From Haliclystus octoradiatus (lineage: Eukaryota > Cnidaria > Staurozoa > Stauromedusae > Haliclystidae), in NCBI GenBank assembly GCA_916610825.1, contig OU744453.1, positions 14,570,469 to 14,634,468 on the forward strand: DNA of 64,000 nt, given 5' to 3'. The notes below the pieces were generated by a model. It ran no database searches. It was not told where the DNA came from and saw only the letters and a program-made list of their open reading frames with translations. Below are positions 1 to 37,600 of this stretch, in pieces. Within the stretch, counting starts at the first letter, position 1. Each line of letters opens with the position of its first letter. The translations under genes were made by a program, and so were the position numbers.

Positions 1-548
1 CGTGATAACGCTGGCTTAGACTCCTTGTGAGATTACCTCTGAAATTTCCGCCATTATATTTTGGAAGGACTGAACTTGTGCAAAGGATACTACACATAAA
101 TGACACAAGTGTTTTGTGGAATTTAATCGTCTCTATTAACTATGATTCAATTGAACTTGATCAAAAAACATACTTTCATGAACTCATGAATTTTTTTTCG
201 CAGGGGAGTCACCTTCACACAGCAGTCATTTATCTATAGTGGTCCCTCTTGCAATGACTACAAGAGTATTTTCTATTGAACCAACCCTGTATATAGAGAC
301 CACCTGCATACAATGGTCAATTTATCTACATCTCATAACCGGCTGTTATATATATCATCATCCATAATATATTAAAAATCACTAAACAACATTTTTCTAC
401 ATAAAACTTTAAACATGTTTTAAATATCTAATATTATTTATAGATAATTGGGAAATCAACTAAAGAAAACATTACGGCAGTGCTAATATCTAAATATTTA
501 TAATAACTTTCTTCCAAAAATATCGATTTTTAAAATCATTACAGTTAC

Positions 549-24182
<23,634 letters not shown>

Positions 24183-25671
24183 ATTCTAAAATTGAAAACA
24201 TCACTCTTCATTGATGAAGCTCGTAGTTTTCGAATTTAGTAATTTAGTATGATCTTTGTCTAGCCTCTTTCCTCTTGATTTTGATGCAGAAGAGAGGTCA
24301 ATGAGAGATTGTACCACACAAAAATGGCTGCTTGCTAAAGAGAATAGGATCGATAAAAACGGACATAAACATTCAATTCACTCTCAGGACTCATGTTTGT
24401 CATCTCAACAGTCATCATTTCAATTACACTGCAAAGCTTATAAATTTCTCCAAAAAAAAGAAATATAAATGGTAAGTTGCTTCTGTTCTGTTCATTTGAA
24501 ATGCGAATCATGTCCAAGTTCGTTCACCGGTCACCGGTCTGGTCACCGTCTGCTCCTGCTGCAGCTCAGCTGCAGAGCATGGCAGCTGCGCCCCGAGATG
24601 AACATTTTTCTCGTAATTGCCGCCCCTGGAGTTTTAGTTTTCATCGAAAATCGGCAGTTAAAAATGATTATTTTGTCATTTTCTTCATATTTTTTTGCTG
24701 AAATGATGGAGTTTGCAGCCCCTGAAGTCAAATTTGATCAAATTTGATCAGTTGCCGCTCCCGCCCCCGATATCGCGTTGAGATTGCCATTATTTGCAGA
24801 CTGGCAAGTTCATACAGTTCATGTTTCATCAATCATCAGCTGATTCAGATCAGTATCAGTGCAGAACATTGGTTGAAATTTCGAAAATTACTAGACATAA
24901 TTATTCTCTGTAGGCCTATATAGTCAAGGTTTTAATTTTTTAAATTTGGGGCTCATATCGAAAATTAGTCCCAAACATTTTCTTGAAAATATTAATTAAA
25001 AAATAACTATTATATTTTGCTTTTTGAAACATACATAAATCAAAACTAGATGATCCAACCTCTCAAATGATATGTATTCCATCTATGTTGGGTATTGATA
25101 GCAAATACAAATCGAAAATAAAGTTTTCACCATGAAATTACCTAATTTTCTCGTAATCTCTAGCGAGCTCTATTGTTTTCGTTTTTTGATTAAATTACTT
25201 CAAACTTTGCCATGTTGATATTCACTTCATTATCTTTTGGTAAGATAAGTTTCATTAAATTCTGAGTGGGTGATGATCTTTTGTTTGCGAGTTGATGTGG
25301 AGTGACCCTATAATCTGTCCATCAAAATCTTTGGTAAACAAATTTTTGGGGGAAATTTCTTGACCCAAAAATATCCCACATTTCTTATCCACGGTAACCC
25401 GGTTGGTCATTTCCCGCTATTGCGATGCCCTAAATGTTACATTAACAATGTCTTACAGTCAAACCTGTTATAACGGTCACCTCTATACAGCGGCCACCTG
25501 TCTATAGTGGTCACTTTTGCAATGTCTAAAATAATATTTTCCATTGAATCAAACCTGTATATAAAGGCCACCTGTCTATAGTGGTCAATTTATCTACCTC
25601 TGGTAGCTGGCTGTTATATACAGGTTTCACTGTACTTTGTACTTTATATTCATAGATAGGTGAAATACACA
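24183..25671. other. Divergent BAP1-NOL9 intergenic region
   Basis: Head-to-head spacer of 1489 bp between the two start codons, which must hold both promoters. A relatively GC-rich stretch at about 24500-24780 contains CACCGGTCACCGGTC and CTGCTGCAGCTCAGCTGCAG palindromes. Short open frames exist (24256-24468, 24469-24747) but nothing recognisable. A TA-flanked miniature transposon (25454-25634) ends 37 bp before the NOL9 ATG. Confidence 0.5.
25454..25634 (+). mobile_element. TA-type miniature element just upstream of the NOL9 start
   Basis: Complete, 181 bp: TACAGTCAAACCTGTTATAA at the left, ACAGGTTTCACTGTA at the right. Both arms carry CCACCTGTCTATAGTGGTCA. It ends 37 bp before the NOL9 ATG, so it lies in the promoter or 5' UTR. 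Confidence 0.85.
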
Positions 25672-28600
25672 ATGGGAAAAAATAAAGCAAATGTTGGGAA
25701 AAAAGGGAAAAGTCGCAGTGCATTTAGTATTAAAAAAAATGCTGGGAAAGTTTTCAACCTCAAACATATTGAACTGAAAATCAAGCGACAACTTGTAAAG
25801 GATATTACTGTATCTCCAAAATCTCACAAATCTAATGATATATTAGATGAAGATTGGATTGGAAGTAAGGCAGAAAATGTGGATGATGTTGTAGAAATTT
25901 CTCATAACAATGAAGACTGTTACAGGTTAGTTAGTTTTCTAGTCTGCTTGAAAAAGCACCAATGTTGCTATGTACTCATACCAGAATCAAATTATACAAA
26001 ATCCATTTAGTGTTCTTCTCTGGAGTGGTTTCCATTTCTAAATCACACAACTAGGAGAGAGCGGCCGTTGAATTGGAACAAATTTTCTTAAAAACATTTT
26101 TGCTGCAATATGGCTCACGCGAAACTCACAATTTTGGTATTGAATTGTAGGAAATTGTCTGAAGTTTATAATGCAAAATATCTGAAAAATATTGTCAAAT
26201 CAAAGTTGAAACATTGTTTAACGGAATAATGACATTTTTTCAAAATCACGACAGAATGATCACAAATTTACCATTATTTCATCGAATTTCTTCAAATAGA
26301 TTGAGTATCATAGCTATTGACCTTTTTAATATTGATAGCAGCAATGATAAATTAGATAGATAGAGAAAAATACTTTCAAATATGAATTTATAAGATTATT
26401 ATTTATATAAATATAAATAATAAAAGTCAGAGAATCAGACAGTCATGTTTGCTACTGGAAATCACGCCAGCGATCATCAGGCAATCTATTGATTGAATAG
26501 ATTGCCTGATGATCGCCTCGGCGTGAAACTTCAAGTAGCAAATATGACTGTCTGATTCTCTGAGTTTTATTATTTAAGCTCTGCTATATTTTGCATTGAG
26601 CCCTACGTTCAATCAGTAAGACAACGTTTTACAGATATAAATATAGTGAATAGCAGAGCGTAAATAACAACAATAAGAAGAAGGTCAAATAAGACACAAT
26701 ATTTGGTTGTAAGTGCAAGTTTCACTCTAATTTAAACAAATTGTTTGTAATTGTGGTTAGTATTAGTTGTCTGAGTTACCAAATAAAGTGTCTTTTTTGA
26801 CCTTCTCATTATTATTATTAAGATTACTGTTTCTTAAGATTATTGATTCTTGCCTATTTATATGGCCTACCAAAGACCCACAAACAGACATTAGCAATGC
26901 GATCGATACTAAGTGCTACTAAACACATAACTTCAAGCTCGCAAAATGGCTTGAGAAAAATCTACAGCCAATTTCTAATAGGCCTAATATTTTTACTTTG
27001 AAAGATGCTTTTGAATTTTGCGATGAAGGGAAAACTTTAGTTCTAAGTGAATCAGACATTTTGGTATCATATGACGTGTCTTTTTTATTTACAAATGTTT
27101 CCGTAGAAGAAACAATAAAAATACTTGTGGAAAAGGTTTTCAAAGATGATCGGTTTAGCCAAACGTACAATCTTCTTCCGAAGGTCTAACTGAATTATTA
27201 CAATTAGCTACTAAAAATCAACTATTTTTATTAAATGGTAATTTATACGAGCAAATTGATGGTGTTGCTATGGGTTCACCGCTTGATCCATTAATGGCAA
27301 ATGTAGGCCTATTTATGTGCGATTTAGAGGATACACTTGATCAACATACTGTTTACCACGATATTACCATTATATGTTGATGACACGTTTGCTGTTATGC
27401 CCAGTTATTCTGAAGCAGTAGAAATTTTAATTGTTTTAAACTTCTTTTTTTTTTGGATTTTGATTTTGATTTTTCATTTATACACAAACTGGGTAAGCTT
27501 GCAGCTTTTTTTCACCGGGGTGGTTGGTTAATTTGTTTGTATTTTGAAGCTTGTGTGCGTTTAATAGCCGGATGCCCTTCCTGACTCCAACCTATAGTGC
27601 TCCAGACAGGAATTGGACCCGAGACCCTGTGGACCGTGGTCCAACGCCCTAGCCATTACACCAAGGCCGCACCAATAGTTCCTCTTTAAAATTTACTTTT
27701 GAGGTACAGCAAGATAATAAATTGCCATTCCTTGGCATTTTGCTCAATAAAAACGGCTCTATTATAGAAACTTCTATTTACAAAATGCCGACTGATTGTG
27801 GTCTATTGCTTCATTACAAAAGTCATGTTGATAAAAAATACAAACGAGGCCTTATATTAATTAACCATGTTAGATTGTGCACGACGGTTATCATCCGATG
27901 AAAATATATTTAATTCAGAATGTTTAAATATTTAGGGTGTATTTTTAAAATTGAAGTATCCTTTTGATTTTATTGATTATTGTAAATCTAAATTTAATCG
28001 CCTTACTACTAACAATGAAAATCCACAAAAGAACAATACAATCAGTATTGCCGTATAAAGACCAGATATCTGCTAACTCTTTACGCAAACAATTAGCAAC
28101 TCTGAGTGTTGAAGTCGGTCAACAGTTTAGACCGATATTTAAAAGTAGAAAATTAAATGATGAACTTAAAGTCCGGGAGCCGAGACCGATTTTACTGTCT
28201 CGTAAATGCGTTGTGTATGAATTCAAGTGTGACTTGTGTGATGCGAGTTATGTCGGTTTTACATGCCGACACCTTCATCAACGCATTGCCAAACATGGTG
28301 GATCGAGCTCGGCTGTCGGACGACACTTACATTCACACTATAGGACTATCAGTGATTCACAACATCTGTTTTCAGTAGTGAGAAAATGTAACAACAAGTT
28401 TGACTGTTTGGTTCACGAAATGCTAATCATCCATGATAGGAAACCGACTCTCAACACTCAGAGTGACTCTATTCGTTCTCGTCTCCTAAAGTTTGTAAAT
28501 ATATGCATAATAGAACACATTGTAATTGAATAGGTTTCTTTTCTGTTTCGTTGTTTTATTTTTAGCACTATTTTTAACATTTAGAATGTATTAAGTTTTT

Positions 28601-31600
28601 AGATCCTTAAAGTGGGAATAAACCCCCAGACTATCTTTACATATGTAGTAGAACCCGACGTGAAAAAAACAATGGCGTAATTTTTTTTTCGATCTGGAAA
28701 TTATTTCTTGGTGAAAAATGCCTCCAAAGTGGTGTTTTGACCCAAATGTCGCTGAGGAAAAAAAAGGGATTGGATCTAGCTTTATGACGACAAAGTCACA
28801 AGTCGTGTGGTTTTTCTAATAGACTTTAGATCGGATTAATCACGCGATGTTACGTTTGAGATGGCGTAGCTCTGTAACGGCAATCTATTTTTCTCTCCCA
28901 CAAAACTGAGGTAAGGAAGAACATATAAACTTAAGAGCAGCAAAATCCCAGATGATTTAATGATTTTAAAGTTCACGAATTTCAAGAAAATAAAAATCAG
29001 AAAATATTTCATTCGTAGCGCGCGTTATACAGATTATATTTTGACATATCATTCTCACACATATTTAACACATATCAAAATATTCTCTGGTGACCACAAA
29101 AGCTAGCTAAGTAACTTCTGCACTGTATTACCGCATCCTATAAACTACAGATTGTGACGACATGATGCTAACATGTTCCACTTTCTAGCCGAAGGAATGA
29201 AAACTAGACTGGTAAAATCACTTTGTGGCGTATGTATAATCAGGAACGAGACTTCACATTGCAAAACCCTAATTTTGTTAATCAGATAACTTTGATAGAG
29301 AGGATAATAATTTATGCAATGAAGACTTGAATAAATCCGAAAAAGTATAATTAAAACTTTGCAGACCAACTATCTTGAGGAAAAGTCGTCTGTGCATGCC
29401 CATGCAAATCAAGTCAGTTTATATTCACATTTAGATCATGAAAAGGATATCCTGTAGAAATATTTACTCAAGAACAACTTGCAGATCATAGAGTTAAAAA
29501 TAGTTAAAACTTATATAGCGTAAGATCAAGCTATTTTGAAGGGCACTTGTCTACTAATTAAGATTTGAGAAGTACTGCGGTCACACAGAATACGTAACTA
29601 ATATGTGTCACTAGACTAGTCACAAAGGAACACTCGCACTGCCTGACATTTGTGTTAATCCGCAATCTATATCAGATTCATCGCGCTTAATGACGCTACG
29701 AGAAATTATTTCGACTGAGCGTTTCAATAGATTTTATTCTGCTCCTGAAATCACAAATTGTATCTTTTTTACGTAATTCACGAGTATATATGTTTGTTCA
29801 TGGCTCAGCCTTGTCAGAATTTTTTTTTGTGTGACTTCTCGGAGCTAGGTCACCTCAAAGATAACGTTGCGTGATCAGCCCACTCTTGAGTCTGTTAGAC
29901 AAACCGCACGACTTGTGACTTTGTCGTCATAAAGCTAGATCCAATCCCTTTTTTTTCTCAGCGACATTTGGGTCAAAACACCACTTTGAAGGCGCTTTTC
30001 ACCAAGAAATAATTTCCAGATCGAAAAAAAAATTACGCCATTGTTTTTTTCACGTCGGGTTCTACTACATATGTAAAGATAGTCTGGGGGTTTATTCCCA
30101 CTTTAACCTATAAGTAATTTGTAAATTAATATTTTATTTCTTTTGAACTGGCGATGGTATAATGTATAACACCAAAAATTTTCAACAACCACTACTTGTA
30201 GTTTTTTGTCGCTATCTTTTGCTTTGAAATATTGCTTTCCACTCGAAAAAATATGTCTCCGTAAAACACGATAAAATTTTCACATGAACTTTTCAATGTT
30301 GAGTTATAGTTGAGAGAATATGAGTAGGCCTAAGGTTAATCACTCAATTGGGTTTTAGTTAGATTTAACCAATATAATATGAATAAAACAAAAATTTAAT
30401 TTCATGCAGTCCTTCGAAAAGGTCGCTTTCCATCCAAAGGTGTCAAATTCATAGCTCAAACCGCTCATGCAAATGTTTTGTTTACATTATAATTCACAGT
30501 GATTCGTGATGGAAGCACTAGGTCAAAACAAGACAATACAAACTCATTAATTTTACGTTGAAAATGAAAACTAAAAAAGATCAATGGTTCATAGAAATAA
30601 TACAAGGCTTAATTTACTAATAAAAGAGAAAATTGAACCAATGTAATGGATTAAAATGAAGGATTTCTCGTTGGTGTGAAATCAAAGGCGGAGCAACAAC
30701 AAAGCAAAGCAGACTGTGATTGACATGTTTCCCATCGTATTCCATTCAACCCCATCGTGAACCTTTACACTATTTACTGGAAAGTTTGTTGGAAAAAACA
30801 AAAATAATAACTGCCTAAGACATAACACAGAACTTCTCTACACAATGGTATGCAATTACACCTGATGCGTGAAGAAATGAAAATGTTCTGCTGCAATTTT
30901 GTAATTTTTGAGTCTTTGAAAGTTGCGTATTCCGATTCACCTGCCGTTCCATTTCACCCTGCTGACTTCATCTGTTCCAAATTAATTATCTTCACCCAAT
31001 ATATAGTCAGGGTTCAACAGAAGGTTCAGCCTTCTGGAATCCTAGAGGCATTTCAACATTTTCTTCTGAATTATTTGTTCAGGTTTGACCAATAAATCAT
31101 GAAAATATCATTTTCCTTTGAATTTATTCTAGCCTTCCGGAATCTAGGATTTGAGTATTCCTACTCTTGTCGGACCCTGTATATAGTACATTGCAACTGT
31201 TTGTTTCAGATGTATGGATTTAAGTGATGATGGATCAAAGTGTTTACTTTTCATGAAAGACAATGTAAGTTTCAACTGGAACGGTTTACCCAGTGCCATA
31301 CGTAAAGCAGACTCTCTGTATATATTTTGCCGTCAGCTTAAGCATTATATTTTTAACAGTTCAGACATGCAGTAATTTATTTTATATTTCTCATTTTTAA
31401 TATTAGAATTGTACAGCGCAGTTGTGGAGATTATTCTCAAAGGGCGCTATATAAATACACACTTATTATCATTATTTAATCACTCTAGTGTTGATTTTGA
31501 TAATGGCTGGTTATTATACAGTTGGATCTGGCAATAACGATATGCTAGGGAGACAAACTATTTTAACGGTTTTGGCAGAATCTGTTGTTAGCGGTAAATA

Positions 31601-34600
31601 TTTAGCAGAGTTTGACTGTAAATTACTGGATATCAGAATTTTTTGGCTCACTGTTATTGACAGAATACAGTCAAATCTGTTATAACGGTCACCTTGGTAC
31701 AGCGGCCACCTGTCTATAGTGGTAACTTTTGCAATGTCTCAAATAGTATTTTCTATTGAATCATTGCCTGTATATAAACCTGTTATAAACCTGTATATAA
31801 AGGCCACATGTCGATAGTGGTCAATTTATATACCTCTGGTAGCTGGCCGTTATATTCAGGTTTCACTGTACTGTTAAAGTTTGAACCGCTATTGCCGGAT
31901 TCTACTGTACAATCAATTAATGTTTATGTTGATAGTCCCATTATTAAACTCATCACCAGTAGATGAATTGTTTGGTCTATTTGCTTGGTTGGTTGAGGGG
32001 TCCTGTTCACTGGTCAGAACCCTATCTTGCCCCAACCAAGTGCCAGTCACCCTGATTAACAGTGGAATCAGATGAGTTGTGACTAGCTATGAAGAGGGTG
32101 GGAGGGAGTTGCATTTCCTGCACCCCTAATCATTGCGTGTCTGCTGTATTTTGAATTGCGAAACACGTTCAAGAAACTCTTGTGAATATATAACTTGCGA
32201 AAAGAAAAACTGCGATAATGAGAAATGAGAAACAAATGCTTGCACGAGGTGTCAAGGCGAATGATCTGAAAGTGTAAAGCTGAATAATGTAGGCTAAGCC
32301 TATTGATATATTCCACATTAGATTAGCTATATACTATATTTCAGATTATGCTCATCTTTCATTATTTTGTTAAATTATCTTCCAGTTTTGTACCCCTCTA
32401 TGTTTGCCAAATTTTGAGTTAGTAGCGTCTACAAATAGATTTCCGATTCAGGGTCTGAAAATGTTGACATCTATGTATCACACGTGTACGGACTCAGACA
32501 GTTTTGAGACCCTGAATTCGAAGAAGAAGTTCTGGTAGAAGCTGAATCTGAAGTTTTGAATTTTGGCGTCCTGTTTGTACCTGATATGTTAGCAGGTAGA
32601 GAGAAGGTGCATTCTTACGATGTTACGTTCTAATTACTACTTTACTAATGTGCTCATGAACTCATGAACTGTATTTTGCAGGTGTAATGTGTAAATAGAG
32701 TTGATCAAGAGGGCAACATTTATAACGAAGCATTTAATGTATTCAGGGTCTGACAAAGTCTGGAAATTTGGAAACCTGGTTTGCGGAAGGCTAACAAAAT
32801 TCAGAAGGAAAAGGCAAAATACTGGATATGAAGCTAAAATAATAAGAAAAATATGAAAAATAAAATTTTGATTTAACTTTTTTGTCAGTAAATTTACTCG
32901 AGCGTTTATCTTAAAATTCAGGTTTGCAGAAGGTTAAACATTTTGTCGGACCCTGAATGTATTAATGTTTAATTTCAAGATGTTTAATCTGTTTATGCTT
33001 CACTTCAAGGTATGCTTTTGGGGAATAATATCATTATCTGTCATAAAAGGAATGATTAGAATTCATGGTTACAAGATGGATACAGCACACTCCACAGCAA
33101 CATTTACATCAACATGCCTAACAGCATTATCAACCATTGAATGTTGTAAACAGTCATCAATGAATAGAGATATCTCACGTTTAAAAGAGTATTTATTACA
33201 TAAGAAGGCTTCATTTGTTAAAAAGTGTCACAGTCTAGAGAAAGATTACCCTGTAATATGCCTGGTTAATTATGATGAAATTATTGACCCAGGGATAAAA
33301 ATTGTGATATCTCAACCAAAGTTTTCTAAAATCTTACCAAGCAAACCACAGGTGTGTTTATAGGTTAAGGTGTAGATGCTATTTTGTAATTTATGAAGCA
33401 TTGTAGAATATATCCATAAATTAAGTAATTGAGACAGTATTGCATTACCGAATGTGCCCGTACCACTCCTTTGTCCCTAGAAGAGTGGCTTTTTTCGCTG
33501 AGAGCAATGATTTTAAACGCTCTATGTTGATCTCAGCCACGACACTGCAGATCTATTTCAACAGATTTCATGGCAGATGTGTCTTGGCTGTCAATGCACA
33601 ACGATGCGACGCAGCTACTCGCATTGCAATCCCCTCTGGACCATTCCATCTGCCATCAGAACATGATACTCATTGATGTTTTAAATGAAGTCAAGGATGG
33701 GTTGATTTTAAGAGGATTTGACCCACAGTCGATCAAATTTGATCAGATTCAAAGTTCAAGGTTTCTCTGTCATGTGAGCTATCCATTGATAGGGCCTGAC
33801 AAAAGTTGGAATTGTTAGATCACAAAACAATCGAACAAACTCCAAACAAAATTAGTATTTTTATGATTTTTAGTCCAAAGCTCAACAAAAAATTCTGAAG
33901 AAAATGTTGGAAATATTCCAGAGAAGGCTAAATCGTTTGTCAGACACTGTCAACTTCTACCTTTTTATAAACAAATAATTATCATTATCGTCATCATCAC
34001 CGATCCAATACATCTAATGAGGCAACCAAAAACTTCTTTGCCTGATAAATATAGCTGATATTGTAGGCTATCTGTTTAAATTTGATGTCTCATATTTTAT
34101 TATTGTAGTTTTTCAATAATATTTCTTGCCCGTATCCATGTATTTCGTCAAAGTTCTGGGATAACACACCGCAAGAGATTTCTGAACTTGTAACAGAAAG
34201 TTGTAAGTAGTCTAAGTTGTAAGGAGATAGCTATAGGTAATGCCTTCAGTTTTTTGAAAATCTATCTTTTATAATTGCTTTCCAGCTTTTTCGATTTGTG
34301 TCGCTGGTGGAAAAGATGTTGGCAAATCAACATTTTGCCGGCTTTTAAGTAATTGTCTTCTTGAAAGGTGAGATTTGCTGCAAGCAATTGATGTGAAATA
34401 GTCTTAAAACTTTCCCGTATTCTAAATTTATGCCAGTGTTCTAATGCGCAGTAAACTGTTAAAAAAAATGAAAGTTTGAATGTTCAAATAACATACTCAG
34501 ACATGAGAATTTTCAGACTTTTGGCGGATTTCAGACTATTTTGGGCCTTGTGAAACTCTAGTTATTGCTTTTTCCCATTAAATTCCATTGAAATAAATCA

Positions 34601-37600
34601 AAATATTGGAGATTTCAGACTATTTTTGAAATTTCAATTCTCGTGTCTGCAGACTTGATTTTATTGTTCTAATAGGTAAAAAAAATCATAATTTCAAATT
34701 TGAGTTCAAAAATATTGGGAAATGGGCGGTCAATGCTCCTAAAAATTAATACACAGTCAATAGGGAAAACTGTTCAAAAGTTCAAAAAAATATAGTTAAA
34801 TATCAATTGTGTCAAGAAATATGTCATTGTTTGCTTGATCGGTTACCCATTAACAAGGATGAAAACAATTATTACCTCAGGCTAGTGAGCTAGTGATGTT
34901 TTCACATAATATTCAAATGATTTCTCAAAATTAGTCATTGTGTTGTTTCTATTTAGGTACCCAACCATATTTTATTTGGAATGTGACGTTGGTCAAACAG
35001 AGTTCACAGCACCTGGCATCATCTCATTATGTGAAATTAAAACACCTTTGACTGGAATTGCACCATTTCTACATCAGCAAAGACCACTAGAGTGAGTGAA
35101 CCATTGTGACAACAGTTAGGAGGATTAGGAGGATTAGCTCAGATGGCAGAGCAACCGAATTTCAGATCAGATCATATCTGATCGACCGTGGTTCAAGTCC
35201 CCCTATGGTCAACTCAGCCTTGACTTTATCTGAAACATCAAATGAGTACCATCTGAGGATGGCGGATGAAATGGTCCAGAGGGAATTGCATTGTGAGTAG
35301 CTGTGGCGCATCGTTGCACATTGACAATCAAGACCTATCTGCCATGAAATCTGTTGAAATTGATCTGCAGTGTCGCGGCTGAGATTAACAAAGAGCGTTT
35401 AAAAATCATTGCTCTCAGCGAAAAATAAAGCCACTCATCTAGAAATAGAGGAGTGGTACCGGTGCCTTCGGTAGGGCGACACTGTCTACATTACTTACTT
35501 ACAACAGTTCATGGACAGTTCATGAAAAGATTTGTGAACACTTTTTTAGTGTTTTCCAGAGTTGAAAATATTGCTGATACGATATTGCTTTGTATTCTTC
35601 TTCTGTGGGTATAATTATCGTGTTTACGTGTTTGGTCTTTACAATGACATCGCATATCTCACAAAATTGTTTTGTGGCACTATTACTCAAGGCTTGATCG
35701 GTCGATCCAATGTTTCCTAGAACATATTCTACGGCTCAAATCCCTCGCTTGATAGACTGTTTATTTCATGATATAATAGTATTTATTTATTTTTTATTTT
35801 TTTTAAATTTCGATCAAATTTTAGTTCAAAAACTATTTGGCAATGGGCGCTCAATGCCCCTCTAAATCAATACACAAAGTCGACAGGGAAACTTTCAAAG
35901 TTTCAAAAAACAGAATTAAATCTCCCTAAAGTATTTTTGAATAATTTTTTATGCATATGAAGGAAGCAATCTCATAAATATTACTGTGGTATTTATAAAT
36001 CTATTGATTGAGAAACTGTGCTGAAAATTTGATTGTTGATGTCTGACCCTGCGTTTATTATTTCTTCCTATTGGGACTATCCTCTATGAAAACGTTCATG
36101 AGTGCATAAATGTTAAATTGCTCAAATGTTTAGGAACTGCTCATGAACGGTTCATGGAAATTCATGAACCTTATGCAGTTCTTGAAATGTCCATGAAATG
36201 TCCATGAAAATCTGGGTTATTTTTACATTCATGGACTGGTCCATAAACTTTTTATTAACAGCTCGTGAAAGTTCATGAACTGGGAACGGTCCATAGGCTG
36301 CTTACGAACTGTTCATGGCACCTGGATTGTTTTCACAGGGGATACTGCTGCACCGTTGTAAAGTCTAATCTATTTTTATTGCTAGAGCATCGTATTTTGG
36401 TGATATTACACCTCGTGATCAACCACAGAAATATTTATCAATGATTCAAAATATTTTCAAAATATACAATAGTAAATATATTGATGACGGACCATTAATT
36501 ATCAATACGCAAGGATGGATAAAAGGTTTGTTTGGATGTATCGAAATAATCTATAATGCGAATCACATCATATAAATTAAATGTGAAACTAATTTTTCTT
36601 TGTATGGTAAATTATATTATTCTTATACACTATTAATTTTTACTGAAAAACATCCTTGCACAGGCCGGTAGCAATCAATTAACTCGACTGTTGTCTGTTG
36701 TTTCTATTTCACCAACGGCAAGGGTATTTTTATTTCACAAGAGAATCCTCGTTTCCAAAATTTTTTCAAGGCATGTTTTTATATCTTGAATGACTTTAAA
36801 CTAAAAATCTTATATTATATATCTAAAACTAAACTGAAAAGTGGTCCGCATGATGATTGCTGTCATGGATCGTTGCCTCTTTGTGACAGCTGATTAATTT
36901 CTAGCTTTTTCAAAGCTAATCATCGGATTTCTAGCGTAAATTGTTCTTTAATCTACCATGAGTCTGAGGGTAATGAGCTGTGTTTTGTTGAAATTATAAG
37001 AAATGTTGTTTTTCTTTAGCATTTTTCTTTGAAGTCTTCTAGATCTAAGATCCCAGGATCCCTACTTTTGTGGACCCAGCAAATCATGTAGAGATTACCC
37101 CTGCAAAAAACAGTTCAGGAGTTCATGAACGTTAAGTGGTTCCCAATTTTCATGAACTGTTCATGAACTGTCCATGAACTGTTTTTGCAAGGGAAGGCCT
37201 GAATTTATAGTTTGATGTTACATTTTTGCATTGCTTAGGTCTTGGCTCACTTATGCTGACTGATCTTCTCAAGATCATTGAACCAACTATTGTCATACAG
37301 ATTCATCCGCCAAATCCATACAGTTCAAAATCTGCTATAAAACTCAATGAAGATATCATTAGTAGAAGCCCTCGTCATTTTTGGGGTACTGATCAAACAA
37401 CACCGTAAGAAAACCAAAGTAATTTCTTTCACAAAAGAATTGATGAGGAATTTGAAGGCATAAAGTTGACTGGCGTCTATTGCACTGGGTCTTTAAGTCC
37501 CCTGCGAAAATCAGTTACAGACTTCATGAACACTTCATAAACACTTCATGAACTGTTCATGAACTATCCATGAAGGTTCATGAACTGTTCATGAACACCT

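Noticed and set aside
24256-24747. Frames in the BAP1-NOL9 spacer (70 and 92 codons), one with a donor-like ATGGTAAGT
   Set aside because: No recognised domains. They could be promoter or non-coding first-exon sequence, but nothing supports coding.
26442-26484. Second hammerhead on the minus arm of the 26.4-kb hairpin
   Set aside because: CTGATGA and stem II are present, but the GAAA and stem III part do not fit. Not called as a ribozyme.
31488-31685. 65-codon frame as a NOL9 exon
   Set aside because: Exons 2 (31210-31264) and 3 (33010-33351) join in phase without it, and it runs into a miniature element.
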